A stretch of DNA of 64,000 nt from Plasmopara viticola (GCA_001695595.3 MBPM02000007.1:744001-808000); one strand, 5' to 3'; numbered from the stretch's first letter, positions 23,121 to 36,120 are shown. Notes: generated by a model not told the origin, from the letters alone. A program made the numbers and translations.

Positions 23121-23950
23121 CAGCGTTGTCCTGTGCTTCCACTAGTCTTGTAATGCGACGACTTGTGCCTCGCTCGGTCATTCGTTCCTTCCGCTCCTTT
23201 CTCCGTTCACTTTCTCACATTCTCACGTGATGTATACCGCATCACAAAGATCATCACTCCTCTATCCAATAATTACCGGTATAGCCTAATCCTGTTGACC
23301 GGTGCTGATTGTACTTATACTTGGTCTGCTTTAAAGTCAACCGTGCCATTGTCCAGAATAGACGTTTAGTTACGGCTTCAGGTGCTTCGTTTTGAGTACT
23401 TGACCTCACGAACAACTAGAATTTGACTGTGGCGACCGATGAATTTCTTGTGCCATCCTCCACCGAGCACACGGAGCGATCTTAGCTTCTCTTCATGGCT
23501 TGATTAATTTCATTTGCTTTCGGCATTATTTGCAATCTGAAATTAGGAAAACCCGCACACTGCATTCATTTTTAAACCGCAAAATCAACCTCACAGTCAA
23601 GATCAAAGTATGGTTTCGTCCAGTTTTCTTTTTTATTTCGATGTCAAATTCCCGACGTTTGTTAACATACTTCTACAGTGTGGTTTCTTTGTAGCGCATG
23701 GGACATCCACAGTTTCTCTCCTCCATTACATCTCTGAACTGCTGCAAGCAGGTGGTCATCGTCGTACAATTTCCTATTGTCGCGCATTGATTGTTCTCTT
23801 AGATGGAATTGGTAGTGGCGACTAGTTTGAAGCAGAATTGGCTACTTATCTACCAATTCGATGGTTTACGTTACTAAAATGTTAGTAGATGTACTACTTT
23901 TATATAGTATACTCTGTGCTGTATGTTTGAGCGTAGTAGAGTGATAGACA
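23121..23950. other. Intergenic between the hypothetical gene and the kinase-phosphatase gene
   Basis: About 830 bp, AT-rich, with only short frames. It should contain the promoter of the 22.5-23.1 kb gene and the 3' UTR of the kinase-phosphatase gene. I see no transposon signature. Confidence 0.45.
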
Positions 23951-26900
23951 TCAGGCGCTTATATTACACTGCAGATCGATAGCAATCACCGTAATATTGT
24001 CATTCGAGTACCGCCGGATCCCTTCCTGGGCCAGTTCCTGGGCTGCTAGCTGGATATCTCCATGCAGATGAAGTCGTTCACGAAACATCGCTGTAGCTTC
24101 TTCGCTAGTCAAAACATCCCACAGTCCATCACAAGCCAAAAGAAGAAAGGCATCGTCTCGTCGGTTCAACTCCAGATCAATAACATCAGGCATTGCCGTC
24201 AACAAGGACGGTACATTTTCAGTGCTAGTTCCTTGGCGTGACGTCAACAGGCCCTTGAATTCAACGTCCCCAAATGCGCGCGTAATAGCCATGACACCGT
24301 TTACTCGATTGTTCACTACACGACCCCCTAGCTGAACAATCCGCTCGCGTTCAGCGTCCACGGTGAGACGATGGTCTTGCGTAAGCTCTACCGTACTACC
24401 GTCGCATTTCCCTAGCACTAGACGACAGTCTCCTACATGAGCAATCGTCAACCGAATGTTGCCGTTTGCTGCTGGACACAGTACGAGCGCAGTCGCAGTC
24501 GACCCACTAAGGTCGTCTTTCTGTACTAAATAATCGCATACGGAGACATCGAGTGCCTTAAAGCAGTCCTGGAAGGCTTTGGCACTTTGCAAAGGCTCAT
24601 CGTGTGCCTTGAACATCCAAGTGTGGAGCTGCTCGTGCAAAATAGTTGCACATTCCTCTCCGCCATGGCCATCGTAGAGCCCAACGTACGCGGTCTGTGT
24701 TGCCCACAGAGGAGGGTTCCTGTCGCACCCGCCAACAACGGTAGCAAGCGAAGGAAAGACTACCCACCGATCCTCTTGTGTGTGCCGCCGGCCTTCCAAT
24801 GACGAGACACCATAGCTCACAGCGAGGGCGGGACTGTCGCCGTAAAAGCGATGGCCATCGCTGCTTCCGCGTGAGTCGACTACTTTTTGAGTGCTCAACG
24901 CTGAAGAGATCGCACCTTTAGTACCCCTGTCGTTCCGGGTGACGAATAGAGGCGGCGGGTTATTCGCTAGAGGCGGCATTGACAGCGTCGTGAGCAATAG
25001 CTCGTCCAGTAATTGAGGCGACTGGGATACAGCGAGCTCGTCCTCATCAGACACAACGTCATCGTCGTCGATACTGTCATTTCGACTGTGATAAGAAGGG
25101 TCAGCAAGACTTCCCACTCCGGAATAATTGCCACCGGTATGAGTCAATTCCAGTGCGTTCTTCTTGCTCGCTTTCTTTCGCGAAAACAGCTGCGACCGGT
25201 ACGCGGTCTCTTCACTGGAAAGAACGTTCCGCTCTTCTGCTACTACACATCCACTTTTCTCATCAGAAGAGGCGGCAAATACTCGATTCATTCTCGTGAC
25301 GTTCTTTGCATTGACGGCTTTTGGAGAGTGGCCAGCGTGCCAATCCAAGGCGCCCGCTGTTTTCTTCTCTGCTAAGCTTGCGCGAGCGTGTTCCAGCTGC
25401 TGGAACATCTGTTTGTGGATATTTAGAATGATTCCAATGTGATTAGCGCCGACTGCGTGCTCTATCTCGTCTGACGACACTGTCATCGGACGCGAAGGGT
25501 GATAATTGGCATCAAGCGCCAAGCTAAGCTTTTCATTCTTCGTGACCCACGGATGAATCATGACGTCAAGTAGTGTCAGACGTTTAGACGGAACTTTCGT
25601 AAGCATGCCATGCAGTAAATGGGCTAGCACGGGATCGATCGGTCCTGGAAAGACTAGAGGATCGTTCTGGATCCGCTCAAACATCACCATGGCACTCTTT
25701 GCAACAAAGGGCGGGTGTCCAAACTTAAGCATAAAGACCGTGGCTCCAAGGGCCCAGACGTCAGCAAGTTGACCGGAATACTCTTGCCCAGAGCACATTT
25801 CTGGAGACATGAACGCAGGCGTGCCCGCAACGTCCATGAGCTTTTGTTTGCTCCCGTAAAGGGACTGGGAAATCCCAAAATCTGCAATTTTTACGACATC
25901 TCTGTCTCCAACCAAAAGATTTTGCGGCTTAATGTCGCCATGGACAATTTTCTGTTCGTGTAGGTATGCGAGGCCAAGAATGACCTGGAGCAAAATACAA
26001 TGCAAGTCTCGATCGCGCAAGTTTGCGAGCATTTTCTGCGGATGTTTCTTTTTCTGGAACGACAGCATGTCGCCGTGCTGCATATATTCCAGTACAAGAA
26101 ACAACTTGTTCATCTTTGGGTCGTCCAGCACTTCGTACAGCCGTAGTACATGTGGGTGATTTAATTTCTTCATGATCGCAATTTCACGCTTAATATCGTC
26201 AAATTTGCTCTGCTTTCCCAATTTATCTTTTTTCATGACATCTCGATTAATAAATTTCATTGCAAAGAGTTTCCCCGATTGTTTTTCCTTACAAAGCTTT
26301 ACTTCCGCGTACCCACCAACGCCAAGAGACTCGAGAATGATGTAATTGTTAATCATCGTGCGCGAATTGAGCCAATCGCCAAATTTCGGCACTGGGTGAG
26401 GCAAATTGTGGTGCGGCAGCTCGGCTTTTTTCTTCTTGACCACACTAGTGTCTCGAATGACAGCTACAGTAGGAGAAGGACTGGGCGACAATTTTGCTCG
26501 ACTTGGAGACCGCTCGCTTGCCATCACACGTGGAACAAGTGGTGGTGCAAAGTTCTTGACAATGCCAGAACGATACAAAGACTGTTTCTCTGGCGACGGA
26601 GTGCCAATCATGAAAAGACCACGTTTTGTTGGTGAGACAGTACCTGTGCCCAAGCAAGAAGTTGGCGATTGTCTGTGTGAATGTGGACTAGTGGGACTGT
26701 TGCCGTTCAAGTGCAAAGTCAAGTCAGAAGGAAGAATAGTAAGTCCATACAAATGGCGTGAATGTCGGTGAGCACCCAGAGGGTGAGCCAATATATTGGC
26801 TTGAAAGGATTCACGAGCCGAGCCCAATGCTGCTTCAGATTTTGTCGGACTCACGCTAGAACTGGCTACTGATGGTGTCGCCGGTACATCTCGAGGGCTG

Positions 26901-27838
26901 GCAAGCCAGTCGTGAAGGGTCTCACTACATTCTTCCCCGTCATCTTCGTCACTGCCTTCACTTTTGCTATCGCACATTTCCTTCTCAATGTTGTCGGATA
27001 CATGGAGTGTTGGTCGAAACTTCGCTTGGAGACCAAATGATCGATCATCCGGCGTCGTCGGGAACTCAATGCAGGCCTCAAGACCCCACTCCTCCACCTC
27101 TTTATCCACACCAAAATCATCTTCAACACATTTGCCACTTTTGCTCGACATTATTGCATGGTCAATATCAGTATTTTTGTCAGGTAATGGAGGTAAAGAC
27201 TGTTGTCGGTCTTCGTTGTGGTTACCTGGACCCAGACCACGCATTAAAATTCTGCTTTCAACAGAAACAGATGGTGATTCGCGATAATCAGAAATAGCAA
27301 CGGTTTGTAAATCTCGATAATTGGCCAGAAGTGGGGCTTCACAAGCTCTCATTTGTGGAGATGGTTCCCCATCTCGTAATCTATCAACTTGCGGCTGTTC
27401 CAGAGGATCAGTCATCAACACGCGAGCCGGTCGAGAAACCATTTGCGCCACGTCCTGCCCTTCATCCCTTTTCCACCTTGCTCCAGTAAAGTGATCGACA
27501 CCATCAACACCATTCCGAGTGGCAAGTTGGTCAGAGTTGCTACGCATTGAATAGACAACGTCACGCGACATGAAAGGTGCTAACTTCTCTTCTCTCTGCT
27601 TGTCACTTGAATCTGGCTGCTGCATCAGCAATTTTAAGGGACTCCCCTTTGTTCCTGGCCACTTTTGGTCACTTTGATCCTTTCTTGATGTCACATCTTC
27701 TTTGATGCCATCCGCGTCACTAAGTGCTTTGCTTTGATCGGTTTCGTCATTGCTACGTTCGTCGTCAGCTTTAGCGTCTGACGAAAGAATGACTTGATTG
27801 GAAGGAAATAAAGGAGGTTTGCTGGTCGTGCAGCCCAT
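23951..27838 (-). CDS. Bifunctional protein kinase / PP2C phosphatase fusion, predicted dual-lipidated
   Basis: A single-exon 1295-residue protein joining a Ser/Thr kinase to a PP2C phosphatase. The start at 27838 gives MGCTTSKPP, a classic N-myristoylation and palmitoylation signal; the frame opens 15 nt earlier only at a TTG. Residues about 10-490 are low-complexity, rich in Ser and Asp. The kinase spans about 496-766, with glycine loop GVGGYAEV, AMKF, HGDIKPQNLL, DFG and GTPAFMSPE; HGD in place of HRD recalls CaMKK and related kinases. The PP2C domain spans about 1000-1290, with RRHTQEDR, YVGLYDGHGG, ACDGLWDV and NDNITV, so its metal-binding acidic residues are intact. Both activities look possible. 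It could act as a self-limiting membrane-bound switch, but that is inference. Confidence 0.92.
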   Translation of the reverse strand: MGCTTSKPPLFPSNQVILSSDAKADDERSNDETDQSKALSDADGIKEDVTSRKDQSDQKWPGTKGSPLKLLMQQPDSSDKQREEKLAPFMSRDVVYSMRSNSDQLATRNGVDGVDHFTGARWKRDEGQDVAQMVSRPARVLMTDPLEQPQVDRLRDGEPSPQMRACEAPLLANYRDLQTVAISDYRESPSVSVESRILMRGLGPGNHNEDRQQSLPPLPDKNTDIDHAIMSSKSGKCVEDDFGVDKEVEEWGLEACIEFPTTPDDRSFGLQAKFRPTLHVSDNIEKEMCDSKSEGSDEDDGEECSETLHDWLASPRDVPATPSVASSSVSPTKSEAALGSARESFQANILAHPLGAHRHSRHLYGLTILPSDLTLHLNGNSPTSPHSHRQSPTSCLGTGTVSPTKRGLFMIGTPSPEKQSLYRSGIVKNFAPPLVPRVMASERSPSRAKLSPSPSPTVAVIRDTSVVKKKKAELPHHNLPHPVPKFGDWLNSRTMINNYIILESLGVGGYAEVKLCKEKQSGKLFAMKFINRDVMKKDKLGKQSKFDDIKREIAIMKKLNHPHVLRLYEVLDDPKMNKLFLVLEYMQHGDMLSFQKKKHPQKMLANLRDRDLHCILLQVILGLAYLHEQKIVHGDIKPQNLLVGDRDVVKIADFGISQSLYGSKQKLMDVAGTPAFMSPEMCSGQEYSGQLADVWALGATVFMLKFGHPPFVAKSAMVMFERIQNDPLVFPGPIDPVLAHLLHGMLTKVPSKRLTLLDVMIHPWVTKNEKLSLALDANYHPSRPMTVSSDEIEHAVGANHIGIILNIHKQMFQQLEHARASLAEKKTAGALDWHAGHSPKAVNAKNVTRMNRVFAASSDEKSGCVVAEERNVLSSEETAYRSQLFSRKKASKKNALELTHTGGNYSGVGSLADPSYHSRNDSIDDDDVVSDEDELAVSQSPQLLDELLLTTLSMPPLANNPPPLFVTRNDRGTKGAISSALSTQKVVDSRGSSDGHRFYGDSPALAVSYGVSSLEGRRHTQEDRWVVFPSLATVVGGCDRNPPLWATQTAYVGLYDGHGGEECATILHEQLHTWMFKAHDEPLQSAKAFQDCFKALDVSVCDYLVQKDDLSGSTATALVLCPAANGNIRLTIAHVGDCRLVLGKCDGSTVELTQDHRLTVDAERERIVQLGGRVVNNRVNGVMAITRAFGDVEFKGLLTSRQGTSTENVPSLLTAMPDVIDLELNRRDDAFLLLACDGLWDVLTSEEATAMFRERLHLHGDIQLAAQELAQEGIRRYSNDNITVIAIDLQCNISA

Positions 27839-28072
27839 TGGTAATGCTTGCAATGATTCTGCTCAACGCGAGCCCATCACTCTATCGTAAACAAAAATGA
27901 ATCAGCGGAGTGTGTAAATTTAGCAGATCAACAGTTTCGTCATTTTATCCCAGTGCATAAGAGAAATTAATTTTATATGTTGCAAGATTTCTGAAGTTTA
28001 TTCTTTCGATACATACTGTTTTGTAGGTTTTTCAGGAGTCGAGACTTTTTTGACAAAAAACATATATTTGAG

Positions 28073-28396
28073 TTTACGGAAAAGGTTGGGGTGACGCCCT
28101 CCTTTCAAGCGCGGGGGCTAAATGCTCGCGCGCTTCGGGCAGGTGCTCTCGGGCATCTGCAGGTCTCTAACGAGTCTCACCCTCGACGCGACGGTCTCCA
28201 GCACCAGGGCGCCACCTGGGCTCTTACCAAGTCAGAGCTAAACAAAATAATGGAAGACCCTCACGACCTCGGTGCTGGCTGCACTGCCCGCCGAACGAGA
28301 CCCGACGTATGCGGACACCACTCTATGCCGTGGACTAGCCAGATTGAGCCTAGCACGTGCATAACTTGGCAACGCGATAACGTAATACATTACATT
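28073..28396 (+). mobile_element. Short LINE-derived nonautonomous element, copy B, with 13-bp target duplication
   Basis: About 324 bp, nearly identical to copies at 17.3 and 57.9 kb. It runs from ACGGAAAAGGTTGGGGTGA to an ATACATTACATTAC tail. It is flanked by the 13-bp repeat ACATATATTTGAG at 28060-28072 and 28397-28409. It carries a short in-frame piece of LINE RT (TWALTKSEL). It lies about 240 bp upstream of the kinase-phosphatase start, inside the likely promoter region. Confidence 0.9.
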
Positions 28397-28689
28397 ACAT
28401 ATATTTGAGGTTTTTATTTCTTTAAACCAACGTGGGTGCATGAGTAAAGAAAAAAATGTCCCAAAGAACTCGTTTATATCGACGCTTAATTGAGTGTGTA
28501 GGTACCGGGTGGGCTGGACGCCCCACCGATCGTTAAAGTCTTATAATGTAAGCGTTTTGAGGAAGGACAAAAAACGACAGCTAGACTAAATCGGCGACAT
28601 GTAAAAATTGTGGCATATCGCCGCAATGTACCGAATCGTTTTATTAGAGGTGTACTATATGCTATCCTCGAAGCTGGAGCTCAAGCTTT

Positions 28690-31140
28690 CAAAGGCGTTG
28701 GTCAAGAGAGACCTGTACCGGCGTATCCGAAGACTTGGTGAAGCGACTTGAGCTCGAAGTAATCAAGGGTGAGATGATGCAAGTCGCCCCTGGTTACGAC
28801 CCGATTGTTCACCGCCCTTGACGGATGGTGCACATGAACTTGTAGATACCTGGTTTTTCTATTACATCGGGAACGTTCCAAGTCATGCCTGTTACTGAGA
28901 TTAAAGATGTTATCATTGGCATGATGTGGCTTCGTGAGCAAAGTCCAGATATCAATTGCACTACAGGGGGCATGTCTTCTCGCATCAACACAAAGCATCA
29001 AGTGTTTTTTCGACTAAAACCGCATCGTCAACGTCCGTCCAGATAGACTACTGGACAAAGAAAGGCTCAAATCAATCAGAGCCGCAAGATTTTTGATTAC
29101 TATCGGCAACAAGGCCACCATGGCCGTCAAGGAATGACGCGCTAGTTTCTTTTTACCAGTTTTTGAGAATTTTACATCACGACAAAGAATTGAAGCTGTC
29201 TTTGTCGTCAATCTGAAAAAGCTGAGCACTTCAAAAATCAAGGATGGGAATTGCTCAAGGAGAATCCGGCTTTTGAAACGCTACGCAAGTATGCGAACAC
29301 ATTCTTTCGCACGGAGCTTCCAAGCGAGACACTTCCAGTACGGGAAGAAATTGAGCACGAAATGTATGTTTAAGCCTCGATATTCGTCAAACAATGGCGC
29401 CAGAGTCCTAAACAGCGCAGAACAATCAAAGAAGGGACCAAAAAGATGGTTCAAGCAGACATTATTCTACCAAGCACGTCTGCCTTTTTGGCACCAACGT
29501 TTTTGTGTCAAGAAGTCTGTATGTTGGCCAATTGTGCACGATCATCGTCAGCTAAATTTAGCGACGATTTTTCTGGCGATATTAATGTCGCATAAGGAAG
29601 ACACCTTTGACGCCATGTCCGGGAGTCATCGGTTTTTGTGCATGGACCTACTTTGGGGTTAGTATTGGTATAATTGCGTGTATCGGAGTTCCCATTTACT
29701 GCTTTTTTACCCCAGATGATCTTTAAGGAATTGCATCGCTCAAATGGGACCGAGCGGAAACCGAGGACGTTTAACCGGCTTTTGAAGATAGTCTCTCAAG
29801 ATTTAAGGGATGGAATAAGAATTGACTTTGACAACTTCTACGTGTTCATACAAAGTGTAGATGTCGCAGACCATGCAACGGCTTTACACCGTGTACTCAA
29901 ACGGTGGGAAGACCAGCAATTTTACATCAAGTTGTCAAAGTGCCGATTCTACTCGGATGAGCTCTCATGCCTAGGAGCCTTTGTCGGACGAAAAAGCGTT
30001 CGAATAGACCCCGACAAATGCAAAATCATCATCGCGGAATGGCCTGTTTTCAAGACAATGAAACAAATGGAGTGCTTCATAAGCACAGTCTATGTCTCAA
30101 GGTTTTGCAAGGACTTCGTGCAATGTGCAGGACAATTCCACGACAACATTAAGAAAATCGTCCTCGAGAAGCGATTGAGCTTTCATACGATCACCTATCT
30201 GCTTCTTAGAGCTTAAGCGTCGTTTGACGCTTCCACCTGTTTTAAGTATTCTAAACTTTTTAAAGTCATATCTATACGAATGGACGCCTCAAACTTTGCG
30301 ATAGGGGAGTCTATTTCAAAAGGAGGGAGAGCAAAAGCATCCAATTGCTTTTTCTGGTCACTAGCTGAGTTGAACCATCCTGTTTGTGAGCAAAAGCTAA
30401 TTGAAATTATGCATGCGCTATGTGTGGCATGTGTATCTTCTCGATCGACCATTTACGGTCGAAACGGATCACAAAAGTATCGAGATGGTCCTGACGCAGA
30501 AGACTAAAAATCGCAGTGTAGCTCGAAGATTCAATGAGCTTGCTGAACTTCAGTCTTTGTTCAAGTGCATTACCGGTGAAACTACCATCGTGGCTGATTC
30601 ACTATCACACAATTCGAAATTCGAAAGTAAAGCAGCCCAAGTGAGCTTGCAAGAGCTTCTAGAAGAGGCTAAAAGCCGCAAGATCGTGGTGACAATCAGG
30701 ACGAACAAGACCACAGTTGCTCAATTTACAAAGACGATGTATGCGTGGAATAAAATCCTACAGTACATCATCAAGAGGCTGAAAAGCGGAGATAATGTGC
30801 CAAAGTGCTCATCGCAGGATGGTACTTTGTATTGCTGGCGAAGATGAGGCACCACGACTGTATATTCGAGAAGACGAAGATCTGAAAAGTCGCGTCGTCT
30901 GTGAGAACTATGATTCTGTATCGACAGGCTACCCCTGAATATAAAATGCATTGATACTATCCATGGGTAAAGGTGATTATACAGTTTTCGACCAGAAAAC
31001 AGTTACAGATGTCCCATAATCATTAGGAGCCGATAGACCTTATTGGCTTAAAGAAATCTAGGATGTGTAAAAAGCTAGATGGAATAAAGAAGAGTGACAG
31101 CTTTTAGGATAATAGTAGTAGATGGCTGAAAGCCACCATC
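28690..31140 (+). mobile_element. 5'-truncated Ty3/gypsy element
   Basis: It runs from the protease (about 28800) through RT, RNase H and the integrase N-terminus to an LTR-like block at about 31065-31140. That block is shared with about 4110-4210 on the minus strand. No gag or 5' LTR is seen to the left, where non-element sequence and the short LINE-derived element begin. The coding region is broken by stops. It belongs to the same family as the 4.1-8.7 kb element. Confidence 0.75.
28800..30950 (+). pseudogene. Ty3/gypsy pol remnant: protease, RT, RNase H, integrase start
   Basis: The protease C-terminal motif reads VIIGMMWLREQSPDINC at about 28910-28960. The RT fingers give WPIVHDHRQLNLATI and SGSHRFLCMDLLWG (29273-29662). 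The palm gives IDFDNFYVFIQSVD, where the catalytic YxDD has become FDNF, then KLSKCRF and IDPDKCKIIIAEWP (29674-30216). RNase H starts MDASNFAIGE (30280) and continues with VETDHKSIEMVLT near 30460. The linker NSKFESKAAQVSLQELLEEA follows near 30620. Frameshifts and stops divide the blocks. Confidence 0.8.
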
Positions 31141-34100
31141 TAGGCTGTAGCAGGAAAATTAGTCGTAAGAGCTCTTCATCAAATATCACTTTTCAATTTA
31201 GTCTAGGCAACAATTACTCCTCCTCTTCTTAGACTTCACCTCGCACGCACCTCAGCCTCGTCCGACAATTGACTTCAATCAGCTTCCTTTGCGACTGTGT
31301 TACACTCGATGGCAGCCAACTGCAAAATTACAGTCGTTAAAGTCTACATGAGTCAACCAAGTCACCACTTTTAGCACTTTTTACTTATTTGCAATGTCAT
31401 GTATGTCCTCGATTATACAATACATATTTTTCATACGATGAATAATTCGATTATTGCTGAAGTGGTGTTAGTCTTAGAAAGAAATATACATCGAAATGAA
31501 AAGGCACCTTAGCGGTGGATTAGTCATGACTCTGTGGTGACTCACTCAAAGTCGGCAAAGAGCAACCCTCGACCGAAATTATCTGCAAGAGCAACACTCA
31601 CATGACGATTCGATTACTTCACGCGCGCACTTGAGTGTGGCATCAAAAAACTAAGTTAAGCGTTAAATATACAGACCATACATAAAAAACCATCGTCACA
31701 CAATGCGCACTTTGATTTGACCGAAAGGAGATCAATTTTAGTTTGCTCACGACAAAGACGATGTAGAAAGGATTTAATTACTTTTGATCAAAGAATTAAC
31801 GTCGTCGTGGTAAATTTAGAAGAAGAAATATCATCACAAGTCAATGATTCAGTCGCTGAGATACACAAGCGCCACTGGTATTTCAGCGACCTTAAACGTC
31901 AAAGTAAGTAAAGTTTTTTAAGCCGGCGGCCAGAGATAGCGCGGTGTATGGTAAAAAAAAACTGAAGTTAAGGGCTAAAAAAGACTACTTGACGATAGTG
32001 AAAGTGTTCATGTCATTGGAATCAAGCTGGCACTTTTAAAGCCACGTTCGCCCTTGCGCATCATAGTTACCGGCACTTTTCGATTGCTCATGCCCTTCTT
32101 AGGGAAACACTAGTTGCTTTGCACACAATTTGGATAGTGTATGTTTTTCGGATGATATCAATAGGTACGACCCTTGAATCGATATAATTGGCATTATTCA
32201 GGATGAACTCCATAATCAAACACAAATGAGTCTTTCTTGAAGGATCTGAGTGAGCGTTTCGAGCTGAAGAATATGCTAAAGAAGAAATTGTAAAGATAGC
32301 ACCTTATACTAGAACATTATAGGAGCTTAAGGCAAAACTTAATGAAAATCTAGCCAAAGCGAAGACGGACAAAGAGATGACATGACGATTTAAAAAATAG
32401 TTAGTTTACGAGATTAACGAAGGAGATCTATACGGTTTGGCATCGCTGCGATGCGAAATTAATGTATCGTAAGTGGTACTCCTGATACTACACAACCTTG
32501 TGTGACAACTTGGTGCCAAAAGCATCACTAGCTTTGATTCAAAGGCGACGAATCATGTAAATGTACTCAGCCTAATTGAGATTGCCAACTAAATTGTCAA
32601 GACGACCACTACGGACGAATGTATTTCTAGCTTTTATTTGGTAGTTGTCCAATCGAAAAAGAGTTTAATAGTTGTCGCTGTCACACACTGTGTGAATCAT
32701 AAATCTATCCACATGGACCCTATTCTAGCACGATAATGACCCTGTGTATGCCTATACAGTAGGTGTATGGTCTCGAGTATGTAACAATGTTCATGAGCAA
32801 ATAAATTGTTGGCTTGAATTTGTTAAACATGCTATCCTCTCCATTCATCAGCGGACGTTTTTTGTGTTAACCGTGCTGGGTTATTTTGAACACCACTTTC
32901 AGACACTTTTACCAAATTGCGAGTCAGCACAAATACGCCATACACTTCATATGATATGCTTCTCTTACACCCAATTCGTGTAATATTGATATTGGAGCTT
33001 CTAATGTAGTTATGATACATGAAGTTGGCTAATACATTGTCTCAGGGTTGTAGGGTCACACTTTAGCAATGAAACGAATGCTACATTTTCTAATAACGCA
33101 CATTTTGAAGCTACTATTAGCGACTGTTTGATTTTGATGCCAAAGCAGAGTCAGTTCGGAATTAAATCATCATGATGTTTCAAGTCGTGTTCATTTGGCT
33201 TAAGAAATCGCCGCGTCATCTGCAGCCTATCTGCTTAGGTATTGGCTCTCCAGCATCGATTGCTATAGTTATCAAGTCCTCTAGCGTAATCTTAGCTGGT
33301 AGTGATATACAACATAGAAGTATGCAAACCATAAAAACTATAAAACCAGTTACAGACATTACATTATGGATCACGACCCGATTCAGTATTTTCATAATAG
33401 CCAGGTACTATTGCAGATAAAGTAAATTGCTTAGTCTAGAATATATCGTTAATTTCAATAACTAGGTAGAATTAAAAGTTAAAGACAATTTGAACAATGT
33501 CATTTCAGGATTGATCAATCAACGATGTGCATTCTGCTTTATGTAGCATTTAGAATCCTGCGATATGAGATACAAAGTTGGCAAACTTTAATGAAGGGCA
33601 ACAACATTTAAACGAGCTATCAAACAAATTGACCACTTAATTTAGCTTTGCATTGATATCTTAATTTATACAATGCTTCCTTAGAAGTTTAGGAGGAACG
33701 TCGTAAAATGAGTTATTGCGTCTCTGCTGCTCGACAGCTCTTACAAATCGTTCTCGGATAGTTTCAAACAAATATTTTGCAGATGGCTTCTGTAGCCGCC
33801 TTCTATTATTTTGCTTTTTCATCATTATTGCTCCAACGTCCGATTGCTGCAGCAAACATATACTCTATGTTTTGTACAATTGTCGGAATAAAGTCTCCCA
33901 AGATCAATACTAAATGATTAAAGTCCTATCAGCTGATATATCAGCATTAGGGTATCGTATGTGATGAGGTATCCATAGCCGCATTGACGCTTGCAACAAC
34001 TTGACGCAACACGTGATAGAATATTTTTTTGAAGCGTACTTACAATTAAACGAATCAGGCACGATGTAATTCTTACTGTCATCATTTGTACTTGAAAGAC

Positions 34101-36120
34101 CACGAGCGATTTCTACAGCAATAAACTGATATAGTGACTTCTAGAAATGCTAGGATAGCAAACCGACCAAGGTACCATCATTAATGTCACCATCAACACC
34201 CGATTGCGACATTTCTTGCACAAGCAAATTACTATGGAAAAGCTACAGATAAGAATGCTTTTGTCTGTAATCTGTAATATTTGGATGCGGCAAACACTGA
34301 CTTTGTGGCCAAAATTGACGAGGATGGATTACAAAACGAGGTTGATTTGCCGATAGAAGTATAACATCAAGTTGCATGATCGAACACTTTGAACTAGCAA
34401 TACTTCAGGTGGAGAATGCGCCTGGAGCAACAGTAAACAAATGCGATTTTTCCTCTGAACTGGTAATTAGTACGTTGGCACTAGAAGTTAAAAAAGTATT
34501 TAAGGTGAAGAGTTTGCAGATTCAAATGCTGAAGTATCATTTACATTGCCTGTAATCATAAGCGTGACCGCATATACGGGTGAAGCAAAGCGACTTGCCA
34601 AAGCGGCTGTTGTTGTCGCACTAGTTGACTTTCAAAGTACTGGGCAAGCGCTTCCAAAATGTACAATTTTGCTAATACTAGCAATCGATGTAGGAACAAT
34701 AGCGCCGGCAGTACTGAATGGACATTGTACTTGACGCGTAATCTTCTGCGTAAAATATTTTTTAAAGTAATCAGAGATACTTCGATCTTGGGGCCAGACA
34801 ATGCGCGACATGAATTGGTGAACCAGCAGCAATGGCGCCACCAGGATCCACCTAGTTATCCAATACAATTTGTTGGTTGGACCATGTTTGGCAGAGTAAT
34901 ATAATTTGCTTCAGATGGAGCTTTGGAAAATGTACGTACATTTTCCCAAACTGGATTCGTTTGCAACGCGGTTTCGCCAATAACAATCTAAAGCTGTCAA
35001 ATATATTGCCATGCTCCGGCCTAAGATACCAATTAATAATAGTATAGGCTGGCCGCCTTTTTAAATTCAAAATTCTTGATGATAGCCATCCGGTTCAGCG
35101 ATTGTATTGACTTTTTCCGGCATATTGAGCTGTATTGAATGTGAAATTTTAAACATGTGTCCATCACAGCTTCACCATACCTAACAGCGTAATATTATAA
35201 GCGAAAAGCAAAATTTTCGTGGTTATGTTCTTTTCAATAGGTGGTACCTACCAAGAAACTAAAAGTTAAATAGCAAAAAATCTTATGAAGATTGACGGTT
35301 GATCAACTCACGAAATGCCAATTCAATTGAAAAAAGATGATCTTGAGCAGCATATAGATAGTAACCAAAGAGTATTGCACTCTGAAATTGGAATTGTCTT
35401 GAATCGGTGGCACGCATTATACGACAGTCTCAAACAAAGACAATATATATGTCGACCCTCGCGGACTGCCATCGCCGCGCGTAATTAAGATTCCACGAAA
35501 TTAATATCTTTTAAAGCAGCATTTTTTCGTGGATCCACCGTCTACAACACAAACATTAAAACACTTTTATCACAACACCTTACAAAGAGCCACTCAAAAG
35601 TTATGATGATATCGCCATCGCAAAAGATGTCCAATGCATTGACGCACAAGAGCCAAATCAATTCAAATCGACAATATTCTTCCAGACCAGTTATTTTACA
35701 GTTTCGCGGACTCGGACCAAAATTTTCGGGCTTAGATGGCTCACAATCTTTCAATTAGGCTTAGATTGCTTTTAGCTTCATAAAAAATACACTTTCAACA
35801 GATTTATTCGATGATAGTTTGTGATACTTTATTTAAGCTCTTTTTCTCTCATTCTTAACTGCAGCTAAGAGATAAAGCTATAAGTATATAAAATCTGACC
35901 AATCGGTTCTGTTGGTCAAGATATTTATCAGTAACAAGATTGGAGTTGAGTCAGGAATAACTTTAATTGCATCATACATCTGTGGCCAAAGTGGACATGG
36001 TAAAGATAGCATCGCTTGAGCAGGTGCGCACTACGTATCAGTGAGGATCATGTCATACTCGTTACATTATCGGATTGTCGTGTAAGCGTTGCTCCAGATG
36101 CCAATTAGCAGTGAGACAAG
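31141..36120. other. AT-rich gene-poor stretch
   Basis: About 5 kb with only short frames (61-82 codons), for example 31717-31911, 32744-32983, 33172-33420 and 34659-34904. None matches a recognisable family. The first 150 bp may be the rest of the gypsy LTR. The remainder is probably old transposon debris without identifiable motifs. Confidence 0.4.
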
